The notes below the pieces were generated by a model. It was not told the DNA's origin and made no database searches. It saw nothing but the letters and a program-made list of their open reading frames with translations. From NCBI GenBank assembly GCA_903870275.1, contig CAIQCK010000056.1, positions 1 to 64,000 on the forward strand: DNA of 64,000 bases, given 5' to 3'. The DNA comes from an uncultured bacterium. GTDB taxonomy: Bacteria; Verrucomicrobiota; Verrucomicrobiia; CAIQCK01. The translations under genes were made by a program, and so were the position numbers. Position 1 is the stretch's first letter. Each line of letters starts with the position of its first letter. Of this stretch, positions 34,045 through 42,538 are shown piece after piece.

Positions 34045-36531
34045 TCATTCCTTCAGCGTCGCGTCGCGCTGCACGTTGAGTTCCCTGCCATGCCAGTTGA
34101 TGCGCGCATCGCCGAAACCGTGGAAAATCCGAACCTGCCGCCCCTCGGTCCGGATGGTAAACAAGATGGGCTTCGTGTATTGCCGCCCAGCCCAACTCGT
34201 GGCGCAAAACGCAACGAACTGCGGCGATTCGATGAGGAACCCGCAGCCGGGCAGCGTCACCTCGCCGCCGGGTTTTGACTTGGTCGTGAAGTTGCCGGCG
34301 CCGAAGTTGACCGTGACCTTTGCAACAGTTCGATTCGACTTGTCCGCAAAGGTGGCGCGGCGAACCAGCCGGTCCGGCGTGAGGAACTCCAACTTCACCA
34401 GTCGCGCGTGGGCCGTCAGCTCCGCAAGCGGGCTGAGAATCTCATGCGTGTTTTTCACAAAACGGTCGGTGACGCACAAGCCGTCGGCCCAGCCATTGTC
34501 CGCGCGCGCGAAGCGGCCGGGATCGTCCGGCATGGGACGAGGTTCGACTTTCTCCATGGCGAGCGCCGGCTTCAGCCGCAACCGGCCCACCAACACACGG
34601 CCTTTCACGTCGCAACCCGGAAGCCACGCGCGCTCGGAGCCGGCCGCCCCTCGAAAGAGACCGACCAGGATGTCGAGACTGCCCGCCGGGATCTTGTCGG
34701 GCACAGTCACCTCGAACGGTCCTTCCTCGATCACATCGCCCACGTGCCACGTCGCCACTGGCTTGGCCGGCGCGTGGTCGTTTTGAAACGGCACCGGTTC
34801 GCGCGATCCGAAGTGGACGAACACGTGCCAGTCGCCCGCGCAATCCGCCTCCACCTGCCAGCGATACTTGATCCGGAACTTTCGCGGTCCAATCGGCTCG
34901 AAGGAAAGGATTTCCGGCCGGGCATTCACTTCCGCCGCCGGCGAAGCGGCCGGCTCCTTCCAATAAAGATGGTTCGGGAACGAATGATAGTTCAGCGTCC
35001 GACCGCAAAGAACGTGGTGGGCCACGTATTCGGCCGCGCCCTCCGGCCGATAGCCGTATTTGCCATAGATGGCCTCGCAGTCGTGATACACCATCTCGAA
35101 CAGCGGGATGACCGTCGCGCCGAGCTTGGCCGGATCAATATTGTTGTGGAAGTATGTGCCGCTGACGCCGCTGAGTCCCTCGAAGAAATCGCTGTGGGCG
35201 ATGGCCCACTCCCGGCCGCATTCGGAGCCGAACAGGCCGAACACGCCGCGGGTGTAATCGCTCAGCTTTTGTTTCCAGTGGATGTCGTCCGCGTAGTTCA
35301 GCGGGTGTTTCGGATCGAAACACTCCTGTGGACCGACGGCGTAGGTCGTGTCGATGAAATAGGCCTGCGGCCCGAACAGCTTCTGCACGGCGGTCAGATT
35401 CTGGGGCCGCTGGGCCAGTTCCAAAGTTTTCGGCGCGCACACCAGATAAGCCCGACCGCCGAGCCATCGCCCGCCGGCCATCAACGAGCCGTCGGGTTTC
35501 TTCTGGATGAAATCCGGATTCCACGACTTCGCGTCGCGATACATGTCCTGATAGTTGTCGTGGAAGCAGGCGACGTAGCCGAGCGCCTTGATCCGCCGGA
35601 CGGCGTCGGCGAGACCGTCGTTGCCGCCGCACTCCGCGTTGGCCGGCAGCGCATCGGGATGACGGCAGTCGTAGCCGCCCTCGGTCCAGCCGCCGAGGGT
35701 GAAGAGGCAGCGGTTGACGCCGAGATCGCGCTTCAGATGTTCGGCGATTTGCGCCGCTTCGTCGAATGACCATTGCACCGTCACGGACTCGTCCTGGGTG
35801 CTCTCCTCGTTGCGACGCCGGTTCAGGCAGGTCCACAACTTGGCGTTGGACGCGCCGGCGAGTTTCGCGGCTTCGGGATTACGCTTTTCCTTTTCGATCA
35901 AGGTGACGGCAAAACCCTTCGCCTCGGCGATTTTCCGGTAAGCACCCGCCACCGTGTTCCAATCACCGCGGCCCAGCGGCGTGAGCTTGATGGAAGCATA
36001 CACAACCTTGTCCGCGTGAGGACCGCGCCTGACGTGAACCGAGCAGGTCAAACCCTGCCCGGTCTTCTTCAGTTCCGGCGTGATGTAAGGATCGTCCCAT
36101 GTCATCAACAGCGCCGCGCCGCGCTTGACGAACCCCATCATGTTCATGTGGCAACCTTCGTAGCTCGACGTGCCGAAGCGGGTGGAAAATTCCAGCGGGC
36201 CATCCGCCGGCACGAGCAACCCCTCGCGAACGGGCACGAGCGCATAGCCCGCGTCCCCGGCGGCGATGCCCAACGCCGCATCCAGCAGCCGGACGGTTTC
36301 ATTACTAGTGAGCGCGACGCGAATCGCGATGCTTCGGCCGCCATCGGCCGGTTGCGCGTCCTGGATCTTCCCCAAATCCCAAACCGCGCCGCCGCGCTTG
36401 TCCAGCAGCGATGACCGGCCTGTGGTGGCATCGGCGGAGAACTTCAAAAAGCCGCTCTCACTTGCGGCGGCGGCCGTCGTGTGAATCACGGTCGCCAGAA
36501 AAAACGCAAACACCGCGCACCTGATAAACAT
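34045..36531 (-). CDS. large exported glycosidase-like (DUF5696/GH-like TIM barrel) protein
   Basis: 828 residues from the ATG at 36531. A TTG at 36561 (GAGG 4 nt upstream, giving a longer N-terminal region of the signal peptide) is a real alternative. After the signal peptide (about 1-23) comes a beta-sandwich (about 25-215) and then a (beta/alpha)8-type region with 'LWTCLNRRRNE', 'CLFTLGGWTEGGYDCRHPDALPANAECGGNDGLADAVRRIKALGYVACFHDNYQDMY', 'AYFIDTTYA' and 'FGLFGSECGREWAIAHSDFFEG'. Acidic residues after those strands (Asp of 'FIDTTY', Glu of 'GSECG') are reasonable catalytic candidates. The remainder is a series of beta domains. This resembles DUF5696-type glycosidases; the substrate is unknown. 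Confidence 0.7.
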   Translation of the reverse strand: MFIRCAVFAFFLATVIHTTAAAASESGFLKFSADATTGRSSLLDKRGGAVWDLGKIQDAQPADGGRSIAIRVALTSNETVRLLDAALGIAAGDAGYALVPVREGLLVPADGPLEFSTRFGTSSYEGCHMNMMGFVKRGAALLMTWDDPYITPELKKTGQGLTCSVHVRRGPHADKVVYASIKLTPLGRGDWNTVAGAYRKIAEAKGFAVTLIEKEKRNPEAAKLAGASNAKLWTCLNRRRNEESTQDESVTVQWSFDEAAQIAEHLKRDLGVNRCLFTLGGWTEGGYDCRHPDALPANAECGGNDGLADAVRRIKALGYVACFHDNYQDMYRDAKSWNPDFIQKKPDGSLMAGGRWLGGRAYLVCAPKTLELAQRPQNLTAVQKLFGPQAYFIDTTYAVGPQECFDPKHPLNYADDIHWKQKLSDYTRGVFGLFGSECGREWAIAHSDFFEGLSGVSGTYFHNNIDPAKLGATVIPLFEMVYHDCEAIYGKYGYRPEGAAEYVAHHVLCGRTLNYHSFPNHLYWKEPAASPAAEVNARPEILSFEPIGPRKFRIKYRWQVEADCAGDWHVFVHFGSREPVPFQNDHAPAKPVATWHVGDVIEEGPFEVTVPDKIPAGSLDILVGLFRGAAGSERAWLPGCDVKGRVLVGRLRLKPALAMEKVEPRPMPDDPGRFARADNGWADGLCVTDRFVKNTHEILSPLAELTAHARLVKLEFLTPDRLVRRATFADKSNRTVAKVTVNFGAGNFTTKSKPGGEVTLPGCGFLIESPQFVAFCATSWAGRQYTKPILFTIRTEGRQVRIFHGFGDARINWHGRELNVQRDATLKE

Positions 36532-36591
36532 CCGTCCGGCAGCATGAGTTATTGTTTTCAAAGCACCTCGTTGAGTTGAAGTTGGCCGCAG

Positions 36592-36619
36592 ATGATACCA
36601 TCCCGCGAGGCGACGCCAA
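36592..36619 (-). promoter_or_regulatory. sigma70-like promoter for the glycosidase-like gene
   Basis: Minus strand: TTGGCG (36614-36619), 16-nt spacer, TATCAT (36592-36597). A start about 7 nt later leaves a 25-nt leader containing GAGG just before the TTG at 36561, which favours that codon as the true start. Confidence 0.4.
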
Positions 36620-36962
36620 GCATTGACTGATGGAGAGCGCCGCGGCGGGGGCAAAGACCGCCGTTCACGAAATGAATGGCGTCGGCCACGCTTACCCGGA
36701 ATCCGAATACCCGGCCGTGAGAGCATGGCTGCGCGGGCCGGTGTTGAAGTAACGCCATGGGCGCCGGCATGGCGCGCATCGCACGGCGTCGGGGACGTTG
36801 CAAATTTGAACGCTCTCCGCGTCCTACGTCAGCGGCGTTTTGAAAGCCGCCCAAACATATCTGAAACATGCAAAAACGTGTGAAAAACGCCAAAAACGCT
36901 GCCGAAGGCTCATTACTCCTTCCCGCCTGCGGTCCACACTCCCAAGTCGCAGACGCACACGC
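36620..36962. other. gap downstream of the restriction-modification operon, no gene seen
   Basis: This stretch lies between the glycosidase-like promoter and the stop codon of the HEPN-motif gene. I see only a short, unremarkable frame and a purine-rich patch with several AAAACG units near 36870-36900. No hairpin with a T-run is evident. Confidence 0.3.
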
Positions 36963-37577
36963 TCAGGGAATGCCTAGCCGATCAAGGATACACTCGATCT
37001 GCGCGTATTCGGACATGACAAGACCCCAATAACGCCGGTTGCCAGCCGTCACGGCGATCTCGCTCTTCCTTAGAGCGCGGGGCTTGTCCGCTGAGTTCCA
37101 ACGGAAATCGCGCATAGCATCCTCGAATCTTCCACGCAGCCCAGTGTTCCCATGCGAGGATTGCAGACGAACTAGGCGCAGCGATACTTTCAGCGCGTCG
37201 GGAAACGCGGCGATGGTACCAGAAAAGCAGTGTTCGATGGCTTGCAGAGCATCAAGGATTGCATCGGCGCAGTGCTGATCGTCCACGGTAAAGGCGGCGT
37301 TGACGTGCTGCATTTTGTTCCGCGTGTCGTGATTTCGGAGAAGTGTCGCACCGAGCGTTGTCGTCTTTGCGTCGAGCTTGACAGCAGGATGTTTCAACAG
37401 GTCGTGAAACTTGATGTGGCCAAGCGTAGGATTAGCGGCAATCGCGAGGGCTTTACACGTCATTTCCACAAGCTCATCTGCAAGGATGAAAGCTGCGCGC
37501 TGCTTGTGGCGCACGTCCGAAAAATAGAGTGATACGACGGATTCTAGCGCGTCAATGATGTCCCGTGGCGCGGCCAT
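36963..37577 (-). CDS. HEPN-motif protein coupled to the restriction-modification operon
   Basis: 204 residues, mostly helical, cytoplasmic. Residues 86-91 read RNKMQH, an exact Rx4H (R-N-x3-H) signature of HEPN domains, preceded by 'FHDLLKHPAVKLDAKTTTLGATLLRNHDT' and followed by a helix 'HCADAILDALQAIEHCF', as expected for this four-helix fold. HEPN proteins with this motif are usually RNases used as toxins or in phage defence; others are inactive partners. The gene begins one base after the TGA of the specificity-subunit gene (TGACATG), so it is translated as part of the RM operon. GC content is low compared with the flanking regions. The domain assignment rests on motif and helix pattern only. 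Confidence 0.6.
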   Translation of the reverse strand: MAAPRDIIDALESVVSLYFSDVRHKQRAAFILADELVEMTCKALAIAANPTLGHIKFHDLLKHPAVKLDAKTTTLGATLLRNHDTRNKMQHVNAAFTVDDQHCADAILDALQAIEHCFSGTIAAFPDALKVSLRLVRLQSSHGNTGLRGRFEDAMRDFRWNSADKPRALRKSEIAVTAGNRRYWGLVMSEYAQIECILDRLGIP

Positions 37578-37578
37578 G

Positions 37579-38937
37579 TCATTTCCTGCCGCCGATCACC
37601 AGTCGCTCTACTTCAGCTTTCGCCTTTTCCAGCAGGCGGTCGGCTTCGCCACGGGCGGCTAGGGCTTTGCGAACTCTAAAGACCACCTCATCGCGGACTG
37701 ACTGCTTAGGAACGGCAAACGGGATTCCCATCAAGCGCGTGGTTGCAATAGCCGGATACATCGATGCGGTCGTGTGCAGGTCGAGTATCTCGCAAACGAT
37801 GGGCAGCCGAAGAAAGGTCAGCAAGACCTCGGGTTCAACGCCTTCAGCACCGTGCTTAGGCCGTAACACAGCAAAGCCGGATGAACAAACGTAGCCCGAT
37901 TGCTCCGGCGTGATCAGCGCGGAAAGCTGGCGGATCGGTCGCACAGTCGATGTGATAATGTCGTCAGGCTCGACAACCCACTGCGCGCGACTCGGGGCTT
38001 CTGACAACTTCACAGTCTCCGAATCCGCCAAGCCGTCGCTGCGAATGGAGCCAATTTCGATATACTGAAAAGTGTCAGCGGATTTCAAGGTCTCTGGGCG
38101 GAAGCGTCTCTCGGAAAGATTGGCGACGGTGCCAATGCACCTACCATTTCTTGCGAGAACTTCGAGTGCTCGCTGATAGCGCGGCGAGAAATACTCTGCG
38201 TCAAAGCGATGTGCATTGAGAAGATCGCAATACTCCTTCTCGTAGAACAAGCTCGGCGAGCCCTCCATGTGGGAAAGGCCGAGCGATTCCAGAAGCAGAA
38301 CCTCAGCACTTGAAACAAGGTTAACCGCCTTCTGACGAAGATTGTAAGCATTCTTTGTTGTGGCCGATATTTCAGGAGCAATAGACAGCTTCGGAACCTT
38401 CAGCATCTTTATCTTCTCGATAAAGAGGTTGAGCTGAACATTGCCAGTAGCTTCGCGCAGGGATTGGAAGCGCCCAAAGGTCGTGTTGAGAAAAGTGGCG
38501 ATGAAAAAAGCGTCAATCGGTGCGTCAGGCCTGAGTCGAATCAATCCCAAATGTCGGTCAATGTTCGCGGGAAGCAATTCTGTGGGTACCACCGCCGCGT
38601 TGCCAATAGTCCCAACAGTCGTGAGCAGCACATCGCCCTGCCTGAGACGTGTGCGAGTATTATTCGCATCCTGTTTTGGGCTGATCTGAAGAGCGGCGCC
38701 AATCGAGAAGTCATTGTCCTTAACACACTTGGCGGATAGGTAGCGGACACCATTTTCCTCAACGACATCGGGTGATGAGTGGATGCCGTCAGTGACAAGA
38801 CCCACGGAACCGAGGGTGACGTAGGTAAGCCGTTCGATCATCCGCTCATATTCGAGATAACGCGGCTGAAAATACTCTGCATCGAGACGTCCACGCCGAG
38901 CAAGTTCACCGGAATCTAGCACACTCCAAACGGCCAT
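37579..38937 (-). CDS. hsdS: type I/IIB-like restriction-modification specificity subunit
   Basis: 452 residues from the ATG at 38937, with GGAGG 7 nt upstream; the start lies 2 bp after the stop codon of the methyltransferase fusion. The protein has two halves, each opening with nearly the same phrase ('DAEYFQPRY' near residue 20 and 'DAEYFSPRY' near residue 250). Each half holds a target-recognition-like region and a conserved helix ('EATGNVQLNLFIEKIKMLKVPKLS'; 'ASMYPAIATTRLMGIPFAVPKQ'). Two target recognition domains imply a bipartite DNA site. It pairs with the nuclease-methyltransferase fusion and is coupled to the HEPN-motif gene downstream. Confidence 0.85.
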   Translation of the reverse strand: MAVWSVLDSGELARRGRLDAEYFQPRYLEYERMIERLTYVTLGSVGLVTDGIHSSPDVVEENGVRYLSAKCVKDNDFSIGAALQISPKQDANNTRTRLRQGDVLLTTVGTIGNAAVVPTELLPANIDRHLGLIRLRPDAPIDAFFIATFLNTTFGRFQSLREATGNVQLNLFIEKIKMLKVPKLSIAPEISATTKNAYNLRQKAVNLVSSAEVLLLESLGLSHMEGSPSLFYEKEYCDLLNAHRFDAEYFSPRYQRALEVLARNGRCIGTVANLSERRFRPETLKSADTFQYIEIGSIRSDGLADSETVKLSEAPSRAQWVVEPDDIITSTVRPIRQLSALITPEQSGYVCSSGFAVLRPKHGAEGVEPEVLLTFLRLPIVCEILDLHTTASMYPAIATTRLMGIPFAVPKQSVRDEVVFRVRKALAARGEADRLLEKAKAEVERLVIGGRK

Positions 38938-38939
38938 CG

Positions 38940-40880
38940 TTATGCCTCCTCGCAAAACCGAAGGGCCTGCTTCTTACCCCACGCAACAAAGCCGTCCGCA
39001 ATCTCGTCAAGGTCATGCTCAACGACCATGTGGCTGTGGTTGTCGAGCAGCGGCGCGTTGTCGGGACCGATGCGGTAGATGTATTCGCCGGAGTTGTCTT
39101 TGCCGGGTTTGATGCTTGTTGCTAGGAAAACTGGGTATTTCTCGATCCTCGGATTGTAGGTCGGCGATTTTTTGTCTTCGTTCCACATCTGCACAAACAA
39201 CACACTGGTTTTCGTTCCGGTGTGTGGTTTGAACGTGTTTTGGTGTAAGCCGACGACAGCGAGGATGCGAGCGCGGTCGGCAATCCAGCGGCGAATTATC
39301 TCATCACCGGAGTTGTTGAAACGACCTTGCGGCAGGACCATTGCAGCACGTCCGCCAGGCTTGAGGAATTCGATGTTGCGTTCGATGAAGAGGATGTCGC
39401 GCCCGACGTTGGCTTCCCATTTTCCCTTCGCCCCTTTGGCAATGTCGTATTGGTGGATGATACGCGAGTCCTTGATGTCTCCGGCAAAGGGCGGGTTGGT
39501 AAGGAGCACGTCGAAGTCGAAGTAACGATAGTGTTCTTGATTCCACTTGTCGCGTTCCGGGTCTTTCGGGTAGCGGCGCAGGCGCGGCTTCATGCCGACG
39601 CGGACTTCGTCGTTCCATGTCTTTGGGTCGAGCGTATTGGCGCGATAGACGTTGGTCTTGCCGTCGCCGGCAATGAGGTTGAGGGCGCGCGCGATTTTCA
39701 CTGAGCGCGGGTCAAAATCGAGGCCATAGACATGGCTGCCGGCGTAGTCGGACTGCCATTTCTCCGGCCCCTTGGCGGTAAAAACATCGCCCCAGACGTG
39801 GAAGATGGCGTGGACGGTAAACCCGCAGGAGCCTGCCGCGGTATCAATGACGTAGTCGTCAATCGAGGGGTTGAGCATCTTCACGCACATGTCGATGACG
39901 TGGCGCACCGTGAAGTATTGGCCCTTCTCGCCTTTGGCTGCTTTGATGGAGAGATACTCGAAGGCTTCGTCAATGACCTGGAGGTTTGAATTGAAGAGCT
40001 TGATGTCTTCAAGAAACGAACCACAGACCTTGAGATGGTCGGGTTCAAGGTTGATGCGCTCGCCTTCGATGAAGACGCCCGGCCATTCGCCCATTGCCCT
40101 CTTGAACAGCGAGTCTACCTTTTCGGCAAACTCACGGCCAGTGGAACCGCCGACGCGGAATTCGAGGTAACGCTTCGTCTTCCCGCCGCGTGCGGCCTGC
40201 CACTCGTCGTAAAGCTTGGCATAGACAAGCTTGAAAACTTCGTCGAAGGCGTCCACGCCAGCGTTGGCGAGGACGAGGTCTTCCATGTCGAGGATGACGC
40301 TTTTCAAAGAGCGACGTTCAGTAATGAGCTTGTTGTTCTTTTCGAGGTCTTCGAGCGTCCACCGCTCGGCGAGCATTTCGGCGAGACGTTGGCGGGCGGT
40401 GGGAATGTCCGGGAGGTTGCGAAAGAGGTTCGGCTCTTCGCGGTGAAGCGCGATGGTTTCGCTGCCGTTCGTCCACACGCCGATGGGCGAGCCTTCGGCG
40501 TTGCAGTAGCTTTTGAGTTGTTCGAGGCCGTCTTTGCGCTTCGGCTTTTTGACCTCGACAATGATGTAGGGCGTAGTGGGTGCGTCCTTTTCCCAGATGA
40601 CGATGTCGGCCGCCTTCTCGTGGACAGCGGAGCCGAAATAGACGGGCTTCTCCACGGCGATGCGCTCCTTCGGATAGCCGTAATGCCCCATGAGTTTGCG
40701 GAGATAAAGCTGCCGGACGATCTCTTCGGGCTTCGCCGGGCGTGGCTTATCACTGGCAGCGCAGGTGAGGTAGGGCTTGCCGGCTCTGTCGTGTATCTCG
40801 ATTGCTTTGATTTCTTTTTCGCTGAAAATTGTCAGCGCGTAATCAGAGCCTTTGAGGATGTCCTGAATTGTGTGGGACAT
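38940..40880 (-). CDS. hsdM: restriction nuclease-adenine methyltransferase fusion (BcgI-A-like)
   Basis: 646 residues. The N-terminal domain (about 35-150) has an HsdR-N-like PD-(D/E)xK nuclease pattern: Asp92 ('ADIVIW'), then Glu109-Val-Lys111 ('IIVEVKKP') and Gln121 ('LEQLKSY'). A helical linker follows (about 155-310), then an N6-adenine methyltransferase: SAM-binding motif I 'DTAAGSCGFT' (346-355) and catalytic 'NPPF' (462-465). Nuclease and methyltransferase in one chain with a separate specificity subunit is the layout of BcgI-type (type IIB) enzymes, whose A subunit is about this length. No translocase (HsdR helicase) gene is present. First gene of the three-gene operon. Confidence 0.85.
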   Translation of the reverse strand: MSHTIQDILKGSDYALTIFSEKEIKAIEIHDRAGKPYLTCAASDKPRPAKPEEIVRQLYLRKLMGHYGYPKERIAVEKPVYFGSAVHEKAADIVIWEKDAPTTPYIIVEVKKPKRKDGLEQLKSYCNAEGSPIGVWTNGSETIALHREEPNLFRNLPDIPTARQRLAEMLAERWTLEDLEKNNKLITERRSLKSVILDMEDLVLANAGVDAFDEVFKLVYAKLYDEWQAARGGKTKRYLEFRVGGSTGREFAEKVDSLFKRAMGEWPGVFIEGERINLEPDHLKVCGSFLEDIKLFNSNLQVIDEAFEYLSIKAAKGEKGQYFTVRHVIDMCVKMLNPSIDDYVIDTAAGSCGFTVHAIFHVWGDVFTAKGPEKWQSDYAGSHVYGLDFDPRSVKIARALNLIAGDGKTNVYRANTLDPKTWNDEVRVGMKPRLRRYPKDPERDKWNQEHYRYFDFDVLLTNPPFAGDIKDSRIIHQYDIAKGAKGKWEANVGRDILFIERNIEFLKPGGRAAMVLPQGRFNNSGDEIIRRWIADRARILAVVGLHQNTFKPHTGTKTSVLFVQMWNEDKKSPTYNPRIEKYPVFLATSIKPGKDNSGEYIYRIGPDNAPLLDNHSHMVVEHDLDEIADGFVAWGKKQALRFCEEA

Positions 40881-40925
40881 GGGCGTGCTTCGCTCGCGCG
40901 CGAATCAGCCCTGTCGGGGATGGCT

Positions 40926-41016
40926 TTCCTCTGTGGGAACCTTGGTGCCTGAAAAAAAGTGTGGGACGCACTTACTTGCGTCCCGTCACAGGCACCTAGG
41001 AGCGCCCACAGAGGAA
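40926..41016. repeat. 91-bp nested palindrome upstream of the restriction-modification operon
   Basis: Three nested arm pairs: CCTCTGTGGG (40928-40937) with CCCACAGAGG (41005-41014), GGTGCCTG (40944-40951) with CAGGCACC (40989-40996), and GGGACGCA (40963-40970) with TGCGTCCC (40977-40984). It begins 46 bp upstream of the methyltransferase start codon. The nested plan resembles REP- or MITE-type elements. Beyond it (41017-41329) I see a further GC-rich palindromic patch near 41025-41045 and no gene. Confidence 0.7.
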
Positions 41017-41329
41017 CGCTTTCGGCGCGCCCCACGTGGGGGCGCGCTTCAAGCGAAGTCCTCTGTTCGAAATTCCTAGGTTTCGTGACGGACAGCAGCC
41101 GAAGCTACGCGAAATCAGTTTTGGTTTTTGGTTACTCGATAATTCTGTATTCTCTGTGACGCGCGGAGTGTAGCGCAGGCGGCGAGAGCGCGGCAAGGAT
41201 TGCTTCGCAATCGGGCACGTGATAAAAACCAACTTTCCTTCCAATATTCAGTCTCTTGGATCGTTTCTCACCTTGAGATGAACCCGTTCATAATGACTTC
41301 TGCATCACAAACAGTCTGATCTCATCGCC

Positions 41330-42418
41330 ATGAAACACCTCTTCCTCTCCGCCATCGCGATCGCCTTTTGTGCCGTCGCCCACGCGGATGCGCCGGCGGC
41401 CAAACCCATCGCAAGCGCGGCGAATGGCACGCCCATCCTGTCGCCTATTTCCAAAGCGACCGTGGATGTCCACGACGGCGCAGCAGTCGTGAAGGTGCCG
41501 GCGGGCATGGTGTTCGTCCCGGCGGGCAAGTTCCAATTCGGCGAGGGCGCGGATGCCCGCGAAGTTTCTCTGAAGGCGTATTGCATCGGACGCTTCGAGG
41601 TGACCAACGCGGAATACAAGACGTTCCTTGATGCGACGCATTATCGCGGCGCGCCGCGCTACTGGAAGAACGGCAGCTTTCCCGCCGGCAAGGCGAATCA
41701 TCCGGTGCTCTTCGTGTCGCTCACGGACGCCGAAGCCTACTGCGCGTGGATCAGCAAAGAGACCGGCTGGACGGTCGTGATCCCGACCGCCGAGCAGTGG
41801 GAAAAAGCCGCGCGCGGCCCGAAAGCCTGGCGTTACCCGTGGGGCAACGAGAAGGATTCCCATTACGCCGGCGGCAAGCTCAAGGCCCGTTTCAACTACA
41901 ACGCCGTGTGCGCCGCTTACTTCCTTGAGAAGGAAGCGAAGACGATGACCGCCTACACCGACCGCTCCAGCCGCAGCGGACAGAAGGTCGCCGTGGCCGA
42001 TATCACCGGCAGCGACGGACAACGCTTGGGCGTCACCCCGGACGGCAGCGTCTCCGGCTGGATTGATCATCGGGCGAACACCGGCTTTGTGAACACCGAG
42101 GTTTACCGCCGTTTGGTGGACGATGGCGGCTACACTACGCCCGTGGGCAGTTTTGATGACGGCAAGAGCGCCTACGGTTGCTACGACATGGCCGGCAATG
42201 CTTACGAGTGGACCAACACCCTCATCACGGCCACCAACGGCGCCGAGCGCGGCCAGCAGGTGAACGACGTGCGCGGCGGTTCGTGGTATTCGACGGGGCG
42301 CAGCGGCGTGAGTGTCTGCACCGGCGAAGGCCGCTCCGGCCGCAGCGGCTATCATTCGGTTGGTTTCCGCATCGCGATGATCCCCGCACCCGTCGCGAAA
42401 CCTCCGACAGCGCGATAA
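41330..42418 (+). CDS. exported formylglycine-generating-enzyme-like (SUMF1 family) protein
   Basis: 362 residues with a signal peptide (about 1-20). The FGE-sulfatase fold is evident: 'MVFVPAGKFQFGEG', 'IGRFEVTNAEYKTFLDATHYRG', 'HPVLFVSLTDAEAYCAWISKETG', 'IPTAEQWEKAARG', 'YPWGNE', 'YDMAGNAYEWTNT', 'VRGGSWYST' and the closing 'VGFRIA'. True formylglycine-generating enzymes use a cysteine pair late in the domain; here one Cys sits in 'VSVCTGEG' and I cannot place a clear second, so it may be one of the many non-enzymatic SUMF1-like proteins. No sulfatase is encoded in the window. It is preceded by a long palindrome-containing gap. Confidence 0.85.
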   Translation: MKHLFLSAIAIAFCAVAHADAPAAKPIASAANGTPILSPISKATVDVHDGAAVVKVPAGMVFVPAGKFQFGEGADAREVSLKAYCIGRFEVTNAEYKTFLDATHYRGAPRYWKNGSFPAGKANHPVLFVSLTDAEAYCAWISKETGWTVVIPTAEQWEKAARGPKAWRYPWGNEKDSHYAGGKLKARFNYNAVCAAYFLEKEAKTMTAYTDRSSRSGQKVAVADITGSDGQRLGVTPDGSVSGWIDHRANTGFVNTEVYRRLVDDGGYTTPVGSFDDGKSAYGCYDMAGNAYEWTNTLITATNGAERGQQVNDVRGGSWYSTGRSGVSVCTGEGRSGRSGYHSVGFRIAMIPAPVAKPPTAR

Positions 42419-42538
42419 CATGGCGCGCGTCTATCGGGGAAATGCAAACCTCCCCCTGCGACGCCGAGAAAAGTGCAATCTGCCACAGGGTTTTCCGGGC
42501 TTGCGTTGTCGTGAAGAATCGTGATTATCGGCAGTCCT

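Noticed and set aside
28925-34207. 1760-residue version of the giant Ig/dockerin protein
   Set aside because: The extra N-terminus passes through the repeat, the PfkB remnant and the end of the neighbouring gene and would bury the signal peptide. The GTG at 33670 has a strong ribosome site.
36963-40880. Complete type I restriction system
   Set aside because: No HsdR helicase/translocase gene is present, and the nuclease domain is already fused to the methyltransferase; type IIB-like fits better.
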